A DNA stretch of 64,000 nt from Bacillus sp. T33-2 (GCF_002860205.1 NZ_PGVB01000029.1:62001-126000), one strand, 5' to 3'; positions 8,427 to 19,393 are shown, numbered from the stretch's first letter. The notes: generated by a model not told the origin, from the sequence alone. Program-made: numbers and translations.

Positions 8427-8457
8427 AAAAATGGAGGCACGAATGCCTCCATTTTTC
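8427..8457 (+). terminator. Bidirectional terminator between bofC and the lipoprotein gene
   Basis: AAAATGGAGGCA and TGCCTCCATTTT form a 13-bp stem around a 4-base loop, with A-rich and T-rich flanks that suit both convergent genes. Confidence 0.88.
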
Positions 8458-8985
8458 TTACTTCTCTATACCAGTAACAACGTAGTTGTCGTCTTTTTGC
8501 TCTACTGTGTATGTACCGCTGTCTGTCGTCTTGACAGTGCCTTTGGTTGCATCGCCTTCAACAGTTGCATCGGCTTGTTTTCCTTCAAGGAATGTTGCAG
8601 GGATGTATGGCTCTTCGTTTACGATCATTCTGCCATCTTCTGTCTTTTGGTCAGTTTTATAATGAGCATAGATTTCTTGTGCTATATCTTCACTGAAATA
8701 TTTGGACAGGAACTCGACTGCTGAAGTTTCATCTGCAAAGGAAGAGTTGACTACTGGCCTTGTATCTTCTTCAGAAACAGTTTCCTTGGCGAAAACTTCA
8801 TCAACCTTTCCGGCTGCAATGCGGACGGTATTGTACATTTTGGATTTAACCTGGTCAGTCAACTCATTTGTTTTTTCTTCTTTTTTCTCTTCAGAAGCTG
8901 CCGGCTCTTCTTTTTTATCGGCAGAGCATCCAACTACAGCAAAAGTCAGAGCAAATGCTGCTAATAAAGCTAGTAATTTCTTCAT
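8458..8985 (-). CDS. Lipoprotein of unknown function
   Basis: 175-aa secreted lipoprotein. It has a typical lipoprotein signal peptide (MKKLLALLAAFALTFAVVGC) with the lipobox VVGC at residues 17-20, then a charged Lys/Glu linker. A conserved-looking domain follows (DQVKSKMYNTVRIAAGKVDE, then FLSKYFSEDIAQEIYAHY), ending in a beta-rich YTVEQKDDNYVVTGIEK segment. I do not recognise the family with confidence. It is convergent with bofC and divergent from ruvA. The ATG at 8985 was chosen because the signal peptide begins there, behind a run of G residues; the frame is open far upstream but that part is not signal-like. Confidence 0.8.
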   Translation of the reverse strand: MKKLLALLAAFALTFAVVGCSADKKEEPAASEEKKEEKTNELTDQVKSKMYNTVRIAAGKVDEVFAKETVSEEDTRPVVNSSFADETSAVEFLSKYFSEDIAQEIYAHYKTDQKTEDGRMIVNEEPYIPATFLEGKQADATVEGDATKGTVKTTDSGTYTVEQKDDNYVVTGIEK

Positions 8986-9123
8986 CGAATTTTTACCCCC
9001 TAGTCTGAATTTTTCGACTCTCTCATTATAATGACAAAAATGACCTAATGCAACATTTTTCTTCGTTCCTATAAAAATAGTATGATAAAATGAGGTACAG
9101 CAAAAAAGAGGAGCGAAGAGAAA

Positions 9124-9735
9124 TTGTTCGAGTTTATTAGAGGGAAAGTCGAATATGTCTGCCCTGAATACATAGTTATCGAGAATCACGGAATCGGCTA
9201 TCAAATCATGGCTCCCAACCCGTTTATATATACCAATGAATCAGGCAAGGACACGCTTATTTATACTTATCACTATGTACGGGAGGATGTGGCTGCTCTA
9301 TACGGTTTTAAAACAAGGGAGGAAAAGGCCTTGTTTGCCAGATTGCTGAATGTCTCGGGGATCGGGCCTAAGGGTGCTCTGGCAATTTTGGCATCCGGCC
9401 AGCCAGAACAGGTGGTCCAGGCAATCGAAAATGAAGATGAGGCCTATCTTGTAAAATTCCCGGGAGTAGGCAAAAAGACGGCAAGGCAGATGATTCTTGA
9501 CCTCAGAGGCAAGCTTCAAGACCTGGTGCCGGATTTTTTCCCGAACCTGTTTTCTGCTGAAGATCACAAACACCAAACGAGCGGCTATTCCCACGATTTT
9601 GATGAAGCAATGCTTGCCTTGAAAGCTCTGGGTTACTCGGAAAAAGAGATTAATAAAATCATGCCTGAGCTCCGCAAGGAACAGCTTTCCACCGACCAGT
9701 ACATCAAAAAGGCTTTGCAAAAACTGTTGAAATAG
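9124..9735 (+). CDS. ruvA: Holliday junction DNA helicase subunit RuvA
   Basis: Binds four-way Holliday junctions as a tetramer and loads the RuvB motor for branch migration. The protein has 203 aa: an OB-fold ([20 protein letters not shown]), two helix-hairpin-helix motifs ([16 protein letters not shown] and [19 protein letters not shown]), and a C-terminal RuvB-binding domain ([17 protein letters not shown]). It starts with TTG at 9124 after AGAGGAG. ruvB follows after 67 bases in the usual ruvAB pair. Confidence 0.97.
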   Translation: MFEFIRGKVEYVCPEYIVIENHGIGYQIMAPNPFIYTNESGKDTLIYTYHYVREDVAALYGFKTREEKALFARLLNVSGIGPKGALAILASGQPEQVVQAIENEDEAYLVKFPGVGKKTARQMILDLRGKLQDLVPDFFPNLFSAEDHKHQTSGYSHDFDEAMLALKALGYSEKEINKIMPELRKEQLSTDQYIKKALQKLLK

Positions 9736-9802
9736 CCTGCGCATCAATTGGACCGCAATACCTTACTGATACGGAATTTTTATGAAAAAAGGGTGATTAC
9801 AG

Positions 9803-10804
9803 ATGGAAGAACGTATCATCTCCGGTGAAGCCGATGTCCAGGATCTTTCATTTGAGCAAAGCTTGCGGCCGCAAACGTTAAAACAGTATATTGGCCAGGA
9901 CAAAGTGAAAGCTAACCTCGAGGTGTTCATTGCTGCAGCAAGGATGAGGGAAGAAACTCTCGATCATGTCCTTCTCTATGGCCCGCCGGGATTGGGAAAA
10001 ACAACTCTTGCTGCAATCATTGCCAACGAAATGGGTGTCAGCCTCAGGACCACTTCAGGGCCGGCGATAGAACGGCCGGGCGACCTGGCTGCAATATTAA
10101 CAGCACTGGAGCCCGGTGATGTTTTATTCATTGATGAAATTCACCGGCTGCCGCGTTCGATTGAGGAAGTATTATATCCAGCCATGGAGGACTTTTGCCT
10201 GGACATCGTGATTGGGAAAGGACCGAGTGCCCGTTCCGTCAGGCTTGACCTGCCGCCCTTTACCCTTGTTGGCGCGACGACAAGGTCAGGTTCACTGTCA
10301 GCCCCGCTGCGGGACCGGTTTGGAGTGCTCAGCAGGCTGGAATATTACAATGAAGCGCAACTCACTGAAATTGTGGTCAGGACTTCAGATTTGCTTGGAA
10401 CACGAATAGACAGCAATGCTGCTGTTGAAATCGCGAGAAGGTCCAGGGGGACCCCGAGAATTGCCAACCGCCTGCTTAAACGTGTAAGAGATTTTGCCCA
10501 GGTGCGCAGCAATGGGACAATCGATGACAAGCTGGCAAAGGAAGCGCTTGAACTCATGCAGGTCGACCGTTTAGGACTCGACCATATTGACCATAAATTA
10601 CTAATAGGGATTGTGGAGAAGTTCCGTGGCGGACCCGTCGGCCTTGACACGATCGCTGCGACGATTGGCGAGGAGCCGCATACAATTGAAGACGTTTATG
10701 AACCGTATCTGCTCCAGATTGGTTTCCTGCAGAGGACACCAAGAGGAAGAATCGCGACGGAGGCGGTTTACCGGCATTTTCACATGGAAATGCCGTCTGA
10801 TTGA
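9803..10804 (+). CDS. ruvB: Holliday junction helicase motor RuvB
   Basis: AAA+ ATPase that drives branch migration with RuvA. The protein has 333 aa: Walker [10 protein letters not shown] at 60-68, Walker B FIDEIH at 109-114, sensor and arginine-finger region ([20 protein letters not shown]), and a C-terminal winged helix ([14 protein letters not shown]...TPRGRIAT). Length and motifs are canonical. It starts with ATG after AAAAGGGTGATTACAG. Confidence 0.97.
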   Translation: MEERIISGEADVQDLSFEQSLRPQTLKQYIGQDKVKANLEVFIAAARMREETLDHVLLYGPPGLGKTTLAAIIANEMGVSLRTTSGPAIERPGDLAAILTALEPGDVLFIDEIHRLPRSIEEVLYPAMEDFCLDIVIGKGPSARSVRLDLPPFTLVGATTRSGSLSAPLRDRFGVLSRLEYYNEAQLTEIVVRTSDLLGTRIDSNAAVEIARRSRGTPRIANRLLKRVRDFAQVRSNGTIDDKLAKEALELMQVDRLGLDHIDHKLLIGIVEKFRGGPVGLDTIAATIGEEPHTIEDVYEPYLLQIGFLQRTPRGRIATEAVYRHFHMEMPSD

Positions 10805-10834
10805 AAATCGCAACTCTTTTGGAGGTGCATGACA

Positions 10835-11041
10835 ATGAGCGGGCTCGCAAAACTGCTGATGATTGCAGGAGCTGTCTTGTTTATCGCAGGGTTTCTCATG
10901 AAATTTACCGGGCTTGGCCGCCTGCCAGGCGATATTGTTGTTAAAAAAGGAAATGCCACCTTTTATTTTCCAATTGTTACTTCCATAGTACTCAGCATTT
11001 TGTTGTCGGCGGTTTTTTATTTTATAAACCGCTTCCGTTAA
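10835..11041 (+). CDS. Small membrane protein, DUF2905 type
   Basis: 68-aa protein with two predicted membrane segments (LLMIAGAVLFIAGFLMKF and FPIVTSIVLSILLSAVFYFI). They are joined by the conserved loop GLGRLPGDIVVKKGNATFYF, which is the mark of the DUF2905 family. The function is unknown. The second ATG (10835) sits eight bases from GGAGGT and is preferred over the ATG at 10829, which is only two bases away. It lies between ruvB and queA, a position common in Firmicutes. Confidence 0.85.
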   Translation: MSGLAKLLMIAGAVLFIAGFLMKFTGLGRLPGDIVVKKGNATFYFPIVTSIVLSILLSAVFYFINRFR

Positions 11042-11065
11042 CCGTAAAAACAGTAGGTGAAAAAA

Positions 11066-12094
11066 ATGAAAGTAGATTTGTTCGATTTTGAGCTACCTGA
11101 AGAACTTATTGCGCAGACACCTCTTGAAAAAAGGTCTGAAAGCAGGCTTATGGTGTTAAATAAGGATGATGGCGGCATTAAGCATGATATTTTTAAAAAT
11201 GTTAAAGACTATTTTCAACCAGGGGATTGCCTTGTCTTGAATGACACCCGCGTGTTGCCGGCGCGTCTGTTTGGAACAAAAGAGAATACAGGGGCAAAAA
11301 TAGAAGTATTGCTGTTGAAACAGCTGCAGGGCGACAGTTGGGAAACACTGATAAAGCCGGCCAAACGTGTGAAAGAAGGCACAAGGATTGTATTCGGCGA
11401 CGGTTTGCTTACCGCAATGTGTACAGGTGAAAATGGCCATGGCGGTAGGATATTGGATTTCAATTACGAAGGGATTTTCTATGAAATTCTTGACCAGCTC
11501 GGTGAAATGCCGCTGCCTCCATATATAAAAGAGCAGCTGGAGGACAAGGACCGCTACCAGACGGTGTTTGCCAAGGAACGCGGTTCTGCTGCAGCCCCCA
11601 CAGCCGGGCTCCATTTCACGGAAGAATTGCTTGAACAGCTCCAGGAAAAAGGGGTCCATATTGCCTTCATCACGTTACATGTCGGTCTCGGAACTTTCAG
11701 GCCTGTGAGCGTGGACTCCATCGAAGAGCATGAAATGCATGCCGAGTTTTACCAGGTCTCCGAAGGAACCGCAAGGCTCCTAAATGAGGTGAGGGAGTCG
11801 GGTGGACGGATTATTTCCGTAGGCACAACCTCAACGCGGACCCTAGAGGCGATTGCATCCGCAAACGGTGGGCGCATTGTTGCGGAAAGCGGCTGGACGG
11901 ACATTTTTATTTTCCCGGGCTACGAGTTTAAAGCCATTGACGGGATGATCACGAATTTCCATTTGCCCAAGTCGACGCTGATCATGCTCGTAAGCGCGCT
12001 TGCAGGGCGTGAAAGTGTTCTAAGGGCATACAATACAGCGGTACAAGAAGAATACAGGTTTTTCAGCTTTGGAGATGCCATGCTCATCCTTTAG
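11066..12094 (+). CDS. queA: S-adenosylmethionine:tRNA ribosyltransferase-isomerase QueA
   Basis: Transfers the ribosyl part of SAM to preQ1 in tRNA to give epoxyqueuosine at position 34 of GUN tRNAs. The protein has 342 aa, starting [19 protein letters not shown], with the conserved segments [49 protein letters not shown] and [14 protein letters not shown] 11066 is preferred over a GTG three codons upstream and matches the family start. tgt, the preceding step of the pathway, follows after 41 bases. Confidence 0.96.
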   Translation: MKVDLFDFELPEELIAQTPLEKRSESRLMVLNKDDGGIKHDIFKNVKDYFQPGDCLVLNDTRVLPARLFGTKENTGAKIEVLLLKQLQGDSWETLIKPAKRVKEGTRIVFGDGLLTAMCTGENGHGGRILDFNYEGIFYEILDQLGEMPLPPYIKEQLEDKDRYQTVFAKERGSAAAPTAGLHFTEELLEQLQEKGVHIAFITLHVGLGTFRPVSVDSIEEHEMHAEFYQVSEGTARLLNEVRESGGRIISVGTTSTRTLEAIASANGGRIVAESGWTDIFIFPGYEFKAIDGMITNFHLPKSTLIMLVSALAGRESVLRAYNTAVQEEYRFFSFGDAMLIL

Positions 12095-12135
12095 GCAGCT
12101 CAGTCAGATTGGAAACAGGGAAGGAGCGCAATTAA

Positions 12136-13275
<1,140 letters not shown>

Positions 13276-13306
13276 CCTTTGTGAATACTGAAAGGAGGGG
13301 AATAGA

Positions 13307-13597
13307 ATGAATGGAAACTTACTAGGTACAGTATTCCCGCTGATATTGATGTTTGCGCTGATGTACTTCCTGTTGATACGTCCTCAGCAAAAAAGGCAGA
13401 AAACTGTCCAGCAGATGCAAAGCGACCTTAAAAAAGGCGACCGCATTGTGACAATTGGCGGGCTGCATGGAACTGTGGACGCCATTGATGAAGGCACGAT
13501 CGTGATTAAATGCGGTGACGGAAGCAGGCTTACATATGACCGCGGCGCTGTCCGTGAAGTAGTGGAAGCAGCAGGAGAAAAACTCGCAAGTAAATAA
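13307..13597 (+). CDS. yajC: Preprotein translocase accessory subunit YajC
   Basis: 96-aa single-span membrane protein associated with the SecDF-containing translocase. The N-terminal membrane segment (FPLILMFALMYFLLIRPQQK) carries the signature RPQQKR; a basic cytosolic domain follows, with KKGDRIVTIGGLHGTV. GAAAGGAGGGG lies upstream. secDF is encoded 3.5 kb downstream rather than adjacent, as in B. subtilis. Confidence 0.95.
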   Translation: MNGNLLGTVFPLILMFALMYFLLIRPQQKRQKTVQQMQSDLKKGDRIVTIGGLHGTVDAIDEGTIVIKCGDGSRLTYDRGAVREVVEAAGEKLASK

Positions 13598-13604
13598 TGG
13601 CATC

Positions 13605-13640
13605 GAAAAGAAGCAGGCACTTGAGCCTGCTTCTTTTCCA
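13605..13640 (+). terminator. Bidirectional terminator after yajC
   Basis: GAAAAGAAGCAGGC (13605-13618) and GCCTGCTTCTTTTC (13625-13638) form a 14-bp stem with a 6-base loop between the convergent yajC and yrzE. Confidence 0.9.
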
Positions 13641-13651
13641 TATTAAATGAA

Positions 13652-14038
13652 TCAGGCTGTCCTCGAGTTTGATGACATATTGACCCCGAGAATTCCGCCC
13701 ATCATCGCTGTGATTGTGTAACACACGTGATATATGACTTGTTCAATGGAAAAGAGGCTGTCATAGCCCAGATAATGAAACAGGAAGATAATCGACGAAT
13801 AAATAAGCCCTGTCATCCCGCCAAGGAGCCAACCCTTTTGTTTGCCATTACCCCCCGAAATAAATCCCCCGACGAACAAAGACATAAACGAGACGGTTGT
13901 CATGACGTACTGCAACGAAGATTCCTGTACCGAAGTAAATCTTAATAGAAGCGCCAGGATAAAACTGCTCACAATTGCCACTAAAAAAACGACAATCACT
14001 CCGTACAATATTGCTATTGCAACACTTTTTGATTCCAT
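13652..14038 (-). CDS. yrzE: TIGR04086-type membrane protein (YrzE-like)
   Basis: 128-aa integral membrane protein with four hydrophobic segments: AIAILYGVIVVFLVAIVSSF, YVMTTVSFMSLFVGGFISGG, a GGMTGLIYSSIIFLFHYLGY region, and VCYTITAMMGGILGVNM. This matches the four-helix TIGR04086/YrzE family, whose function is unknown. It sits between yajC and yrbG as in B. subtilis. The start was set at ATG 14038 behind GGAGGGAGAGGGG; the frame opens six codons earlier at a TTG that overlaps this ribosome binding site. Confidence 0.82.
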   Translation of the reverse strand: MESKSVAIAILYGVIVVFLVAIVSSFILALLLRFTSVQESSLQYVMTTVSFMSLFVGGFISGGNGKQKGWLLGGMTGLIYSSIIFLFHYLGYDSLFSIEQVIYHVCYTITAMMGGILGVNMSSNSRTA

Positions 14039-14254
14039 TTGCCCCTCTCCCTCCAAAAATCACATGGAAATGCTGTGTTGATCCCAGGTTTCACTCCATA
14101 TCGATTAGTACAAGCATATTCACCAGCTGGCCAAAGTAGAATACAAATTTTCAGGTAATGAGAAAGAATTAACATCAATGGAAAAAACTCACGATATGAT
14201 TCACACACTTTTGTAAAGACTATTTTAGACGGAGATAACGAAGGGGGAGGCTAC

Positions 14255-14905
14255 ATGGAACAATATTTCCCGATCATCATCAGGACTTTGATCCTTTATA
14301 TTCTGATCCTTGGGATTTTTAGATTAATGGGAAAGAGAGAAATCGGGGAACTGAGCATTCTCGATCTCGTGGTTTATATCATGATTGCTGAGATGGCCGC
14401 AGTTGCCATTGAGAATACAAATGAGCCATTACTGCATTCGATTTTGCCCATATTTTTATTGGTAGCCATCCAAATTATCCTTGCACTATTATCATTGAAA
14501 AGCAAAAAATTCCGCGACATCGTTGACGGGAAACCTACGATCATCATTAACCAGGGCAAGATTGACGAACATGCCATGAGGGCCCAGCGCTATAACTTCG
14601 ATGATCTGCTGCTGCAGTTAAGGGAAAAAGATATAAAAAATGTTGCTGACGTCGAGTTTGCGGTTCTCGAACCATCCGGGACACTGTCTGTTTTTCAAAA
14701 AAATGAAAATAAGAAGGGGAGCGGGATCCCTCTCCCGCTAGTTATTGATGGTGTTATCCAGAAAGAACACCTGGAAAAAATCCACAAAACTGAATCCTGG
14801 CTTCTTGAGAAATTACAAGCACAAGGGCACAGTGAGGTGAAAAACATTTCGTTTTGCAGTTACACAAACGGGAACTTTTATATCGATATCAAGGACGAAA
14901 TATGA
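14255..14905 (+). CDS. yrbG: DUF421 membrane protein (YrbG-like)
   Basis: 216 aa. Two to three N-terminal membrane helices (IIIRTLILYILILGIFRLMG, VVYIMIAEMAAVAIE, ILPIFLLVAIQIILALLSL) are followed by a cytosolic DUF421 domain with the family segment DGKPTIIINQGKIDEHAMR. Related proteins (YetF, YdfS) are spore or stress membrane proteins. Location between yrzE and spoVB matches yrbG. The ribosome binding site is AAGGGGGAGG. Confidence 0.9.
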   Translation: MEQYFPIIIRTLILYILILGIFRLMGKREIGELSILDLVVYIMIAEMAAVAIENTNEPLLHSILPIFLLVAIQIILALLSLKSKKFRDIVDGKPTIIINQGKIDEHAMRAQRYNFDDLLLQLREKDIKNVADVEFAVLEPSGTLSVFQKNENKKGSGIPLPLVIDGVIQKEHLEKIHKTESWLLEKLQAQGHSEVKNISFCSYTNGNFYIDIKDEI

Positions 14906-14932
14906 AAGAACACGGGGCCGTGTTCTTTTTCA
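14904..14932 (+). terminator. Terminator after yrbG
   Basis: AAAGAACACGG (14905-14915) and CCGTGTTCTTT (14918-14928) form a tight hairpin followed by T residues. It overlaps the last codons and stop of yrbG and also serves the convergent spoVB. Confidence 0.85.
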
Positions 14933-14955
14933 TTGGCTAACGCACATAAAGTTTT

Positions 14956-16518
14956 TCATCTAAACGCCCACCGTGACAGGGGCTTGCCGATCCATGGAAT
15001 ACGGTTGATTTCGTCTTTTTTAATTAATCCCAGCATGACCACTGTCATAGTGTACAGAATGACGATGACAGCCGCAGCAGCCATTACTTTCACCGTCAAC
15101 GGGCCTTCAGTGCCGAGCCTGCCCCACATCCAGAATCCAGCCCATCCGGACATTACGATTGCAATGAAAACTTTGACGTACTCACGTATATGGAAAGTGA
15201 ATGAAATTCTTTTTAATACTGTGGCAAAATGCAGTATTGTGACAAGCACTGTTCCCATGATGATTCCTAAAGCTGCCCCTTTAATTCCGAATGAAGGCTG
15301 GCTCGCGAGCAGGAAAATGACTGCTGTCTTGGCAATATTTCCAATAAGGCTGTTTATCATCGCTGCACGTGCCAGGTTCAGCGCCTGCAGCGTAGCCTGA
15401 AGGGGACCCTGATAGTAGTAAAAAATAAAAAATGGTGCCATCAGCTTGATGAATTGGGCTCCGCTCCCGGAACCATACATGACCATCATAAGCGGTTCAG
15501 CAAGTACATAGAGAACGACCACTGACAGGCCGCCGGTCATCAGTGAAAAACGCAGCGATTGTTGAAGCCGATGCTCGATCAGTTTTCCATTGTTTTTGGA
15601 ATGGGCTTCACTGATCGCTGGAACCAGTGCCGTTGATAGGGAAAAAGTAATGAATGACGGAAGCAGTAGCAGCGGCAAGGCAAAGCCCGTTAACGCGCCG
15701 TACTGCTTTGTCGCTGTTACAGCTGCTACACCTGCCAGTGCAAGGCTGTGGGACACAACTATCGGCTCGAAAAACCAGGAGATTGAACCGATCAGCCTGC
15801 TGCCCAGGGTAGGAAGCCCAATGCCCATTAATTCACGAAAAGTCGATTTTCCGGATTGCACAAATTGGAAGAAATTTTTGCGAAGCCGGAACTTTTTCTT
15901 GAGTTTAAACGAGGTTAATAGATAGACAAGCGAAATCAGTTCTCCGATAACAGAGGAAACCATCGCGGCTGCAGCGGCATATTCAATTCCATAAGGAAGG
16001 AACGCGCGTGTAACGACCGCTATCAAAGTAATTCTCATAAGCTGTTCAAGCACCTGTGATACTGCGGCAGGCTTCATGTTTTGCCTTCCCTGGAAGTAGC
16101 CGCGAATAACAGATGAGACAGCTACAATCGGGATGATTGGCGTGATTGCCAACAGCGGCAGAAGTACCCGTGAATCGGTGAATAATATATTAGATAATAA
16201 AGGGGCCAGCATAATCAGGGCAGGTGTAAACACGAGTGAAAGTGAAATCGTCGTTGCCAGTGACACCACCAGGATCTTTTTTATTTTGGCGTAATCCCCT
16301 TTTGCCTCTGCTTCTGCTACATGCTTTGAAATAGCAACAGGGAGGCCAAGCTGGGTGACGGTCACAACAAGGATAAGGGTTGGGAACGCCATCATATACA
16401 GGCCTACCCCTTCTTCACCAATAAGACGGGCAATGACAATCCGGTTAATGAAACCAAGGACCCTCGTCACAAGCCCGGCTAACAGTAAAATGATTGTCCC
16501 TCTTACAAACTTTGACAT
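14956..16518 (-). CDS. spoVB: Stage V sporulation protein B (MATE/MOP-type flippase)
   Basis: 520-aa polytopic membrane protein of the MOP (MurJ/Wzx-like) superfamily, required for spore cortex synthesis and thought to flip lipid-linked precursors. It begins MSKFVRGTIILLLAGLVTRV and carries GFINRIVIARLIGEEGVGLY, the usual start of SpoVB-type transporters. About 14 hydrophobic segments are visible. It is read divergently from comN and converges on yrbG, as in B. subtilis. The start codon is the ATG at 16518 with AAGGCAGGGA upstream. Confidence 0.93.
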   Translation of the reverse strand: MSKFVRGTIILLLAGLVTRVLGFINRIVIARLIGEEGVGLYMMAFPTLILVVTVTQLGLPVAISKHVAEAEAKGDYAKIKKILVVSLATTISLSLVFTPALIMLAPLLSNILFTDSRVLLPLLAITPIIPIVAVSSVIRGYFQGRQNMKPAAVSQVLEQLMRITLIAVVTRAFLPYGIEYAAAAAMVSSVIGELISLVYLLTSFKLKKKFRLRKNFFQFVQSGKSTFRELMGIGLPTLGSRLIGSISWFFEPIVVSHSLALAGVAAVTATKQYGALTGFALPLLLLPSFITFSLSTALVPAISEAHSKNNGKLIEHRLQQSLRFSLMTGGLSVVVLYVLAEPLMMVMYGSGSGAQFIKLMAPFFIFYYYQGPLQATLQALNLARAAMINSLIGNIAKTAVIFLLASQPSFGIKGAALGIIMGTVLVTILHFATVLKRISFTFHIREYVKVFIAIVMSGWAGFWMWGRLGTEGPLTVKVMAAAAVIVILYTMTVVMLGLIKKDEINRIPWIGKPLSRWAFR

Positions 16519-16572
16519 CCTGGTCCCTGCCTTCTCAAAATAGCTAATTTCATATACAATTAACTATATGCT

Positions 16573-16976
16573 GTTAAGTGGACAAAGCATGACAGGTTAT
16601 CCATTTTTCGAATTGACAGAAATCGCGAGGGGGCAGCTGGCATGGATTTCGGCCATATGTATGAACAATTTTACGGCAAAGTCAAACCCGCATTGGAAAG
16701 CAAGCTGGAGGAGTTCAGCATGCTGGGGTATGGTACAGTCACGGAAAAAGAACTCTGGGATTATTTAACAAAGAAAAAGTGGAAGAAACCAAAGGAAGAT
16801 GTGCATGTATACGAAATTGTCGCGGATATCCTTTCTGTACAGCCAGGCCAATTCATGAACTACGCTACTGTTGAAGCCTTTAAGTTCAGCGGCTTTTCCT
16901 TTGAGGACGACCAGGAGCGGCTGGAATTGTTGAAATAGCCTCGGACGCAATATTCTATGTCGTTTAAGTGGACAAA
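16573..16976 (+). repeat. Direct repeat pair bracketing comN
   Basis: TTAAGTGGACAAA occurs at about 16574-16586 and again at 16964-16976, each followed within 8 bases by GACAG. The copies lie upstream and downstream of comN, about 390 bases apart. No known element is recognised. Confidence 0.6.
16642..16938 (+). CDS. comN: Post-transcriptional competence regulator ComN (YrzD)
   Basis: 98-aa cytosolic protein. In B. subtilis ComN controls comE mRNA accumulation and localises to division sites and poles. Family features here are GTVTEKELWDYLTKKKWKKP and the C-terminal FSFEDDQERLELLK. The ATG at 16642 has GAGGGGGCAG upstream. Position divergent from spoVB and upstream of secDF is conserved. A 13-base direct repeat (TTAAGTGGACAAA) brackets the gene. 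Confidence 0.85.
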   Translation: MDFGHMYEQFYGKVKPALESKLEEFSMLGYGTVTEKELWDYLTKKKWKKPKEDVHVYEIVADILSVQPGQFMNYATVEAFKFSGFSFEDDQERLELLK

Positions 16977-16981
16977 TTGAC

Positions 16982-17020
16982 AGCATTTTCATTCTGTTAC
17001 ATAATGAAAATGCTTGTTTT
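16982..17020 (+). terminator. Terminator after comN
   Basis: AGCATTTTCATT (16982-16993) and AATGAAAATGCT (17003-17014) form a perfect 12-bp stem with a 9-base loop, followed by TGTTTT. Confidence 0.85.
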
Positions 17021-17118
17021 AGAGTTATTGCAAGAAGGTATTCTGGCTTTGTGCTGTTATTTTTATATATTTTTCTATTTTTTTGTTGCCCGGCATATTT
17101 AAGGAGGACTTATTCATA

Positions 17119-19383
17119 ATGGTAAAACGCAACCGCATTATCGCTTTCTTTCTGCTAATCTTGCTGATAGGAGGCGCCATGGGTACAACCGCCCGCGGGA
17201 TTTTAGATAATATTAAGCTTGGCCTTGACCTGCAGGGCGGCTTTGAAGTGCTGTATGAAGTAACACCGGCCGAAAAAGGCCAGAAAATCGACCGTGAAAC
17301 ATTGACGAGCACGGTTGAGGCGCTTGACAGGCGCGTCAACGCTCTCGGTGTCAGCGAGCCGAATATCCAGATCGAAGGCGAAAACCGGATCCGTGTCCAG
17401 CTCGCAGGAGTGAAGGATCAGAACAAGGCACGTGAAATGCTGGCCACTGAGGCAAACCTTTCTTTCCGGGACGTCAACGACAAGTTGATGATGGATGGTA
17501 CAGACCTGGCTGAGAACGGCGCTAAGCAGTCCTTCGACCAGAACAACCAGCCAAGTGTTGCCATTACGCTGAAAAGCGGGGATGAATTCCGTAAGGTAAC
17601 GGAACAAATCCTGGCGATGGCTCCTGACAACCAGCTTGTCATCTGGCTTGATTTCGAAGAAGGCAAAGATTCTTTTAAAGCAGAAAGGATGAAGGAAGAT
17701 CCCAAGTTTCTCTCTGCCCCAAATGTGGATAATGTACTATCACAAAAAAACGTAGAGATCACCGGAAACTTTACAGTAGAAGAAGCACAGCAGCTTGCCA
17801 AGCTTCTGAACGCCGGTTCACTTCCGGTAAAGCTTGACGAAGTTTATTCTACATCCGTAGGGGCCAAATTCGGCGAGCATGCGATGGATAAGACTGTGCT
17901 GGCAGGAGTCATCGGCATCCTGGGCATATTCCTGTTCATGATCGGCTATTATCGTTTCCCGGGATTTATCGCGACCATTACCTTGACAGTCTACCTTTAT
18001 TTGACAGTACTTATTTTTGACTGGATGAACGTGGTGCTGACATTGCCGGGTATTGCGGCATTGATACTGGGGGTTGGTATGGCGGTTGATGCCAATATCA
18101 TCACCTATGAACGGATAAAGGAAGAAATAAAGGTTGGGAAATCGATCAAGTCAGCTTTCAAAGCTGGAAATACAAATTCATTCTCAACTGTCACAGACGC
18201 GAACCTGACAACGATGCTTGCCGGTGCCGTACTTTTCTTTTATGGTACAAGCTCTGTGAAAGGATTTGCGACCAGTTTGATCATCGGTATATTAGGAAGC
18301 TTTTTCACAAACGTGTACCTGTCAAGATGGTTGCTCGGCCTATGGGTTAACAGTGGGTTCCTCGATAAAAAACCTGGCTGGTTCGGGGTGAAGAAAAATG
18401 AGATTAAGAGCCTTTCCGAAAACTTTGACACTCTTGACCTGCCAACGAAATTTGACCGGTTTGACTTTGTTAAATACAGAAGGAGGTTCTTTGCGGCTTC
18501 AGGGGCGCTATTTGTGGCCGGAGTTGTCATCCTGTCTGTGCTTGGTCTGAATCTGGGCATAGATTTCACGAAGGGTACCCGGGTTGAAATCCTTGCCGAC
18601 GAACGCCTCACGACGGAGAAGGTGGCTGCGGAGCTTGAAAAGCTGGATCTGCCTACAAACGACATCGTCATATCCGGTGATGAGAACAATATCGGTGTAG
18701 CCAGGTTTAAGGACGTTCTCTCGAAGGGCGAAATAGCCGAGCTGAAATCCCATCTCAACGAGGAGTTTGGCAACGAGCCAAATGTAAACAGCGTATCCCC
18801 GACAGTTGGCCGGGAACTCGCCAAAAATGCAATGAAGGCATTGCTGATTACATCACTTGGCCTGATTGTGTTTGTTTCATTCCGGTTTGAACTGGCGATG
18901 GCTGTGTCAGCAGTAATAGCACTATTGTACGCTGCGTTCTTTATCATTCCGTTCTTCAGCATCATTCGGTGGGAAATTGACATCACCTTTATTGCGGCAT
19001 TGCTTACGGTTGTTGGTTATTCGATAAATGATACAATCGTGACATTTGACCGGATGCGTGAAAATATGCAGAAAAGGAGACGCCTGAAGACGGAACAGGA
19101 CATCACCGATGTTGTCAACACCAGTATCCGCCAGACATTGGGGCGCTCAGTCAATACTGTGATGATGGTTGCCCTGACGGTTGTCGCATTGCTGATTTTT
19201 GGCAGCGAGTCAATCCGCGGCTTTTCGATTGCCCTTTTGGTCGGATTGATTGTCGGAACGTACTCCTCGATTTTTATCGCCGCCCAGCTTTGGGTTGAAT
19301 GGAAGAACAGGGAGCTCAAGAAAAAAGGCGTCATCATCACATATAAAGAAAAACGCAAAATTTCCGATGAGCCACAAGTATAA
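17119..19383 (+). CDS. secDF: Protein translocase subunit SecDF (fused)
   Basis: Fused SecD-SecF that uses the proton motive force to pull exported proteins from the SecYEG channel. The protein has 754 aa and about 12 membrane segments. The SecD half carries GLDLQGGFEVLYEV, the first periplasmic domain, and GMAVDANIITYERIKEE. The SecF half starts near residue 460 (GLNLGIDFTKGTRVEI) and has VVGYSINDTIVTFDRMREN. The fused form is typical of Bacillus. ATG 17119 follows AAGGAGG. An intrinsic terminator and a tandem repeat array lie downstream. Confidence 0.96.
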   Translation: MVKRNRIIAFFLLILLIGGAMGTTARGILDNIKLGLDLQGGFEVLYEVTPAEKGQKIDRETLTSTVEALDRRVNALGVSEPNIQIEGENRIRVQLAGVKDQNKAREMLATEANLSFRDVNDKLMMDGTDLAENGAKQSFDQNNQPSVAITLKSGDEFRKVTEQILAMAPDNQLVIWLDFEEGKDSFKAERMKEDPKFLSAPNVDNVLSQKNVEITGNFTVEEAQQLAKLLNAGSLPVKLDEVYSTSVGAKFGEHAMDKTVLAGVIGILGIFLFMIGYYRFPGFIATITLTVYLYLTVLIFDWMNVVLTLPGIAALILGVGMAVDANIITYERIKEEIKVGKSIKSAFKAGNTNSFSTVTDANLTTMLAGAVLFFYGTSSVKGFATSLIIGILGSFFTNVYLSRWLLGLWVNSGFLDKKPGWFGVKKNEIKSLSENFDTLDLPTKFDRFDFVKYRRRFFAASGALFVAGVVILSVLGLNLGIDFTKGTRVEILADERLTTEKVAAELEKLDLPTNDIVISGDENNIGVARFKDVLSKGEIAELKSHLNEEFGNEPNVNSVSPTVGRELAKNAMKALLITSLGLIVFVSFRFELAMAVSAVIALLYAAFFIIPFFSIIRWEIDITFIAALLTVVGYSINDTIVTFDRMRENMQKRRRLKTEQDITDVVNTSIRQTLGRSVNTVMMVALTVVALLIFGSESIRGFSIALLVGLIVGTYSSIFIAAQLWVEWKNRELKKKGVIITYKEKRKISDEPQV

Positions 19384-19393
19384 AATTATTCTC

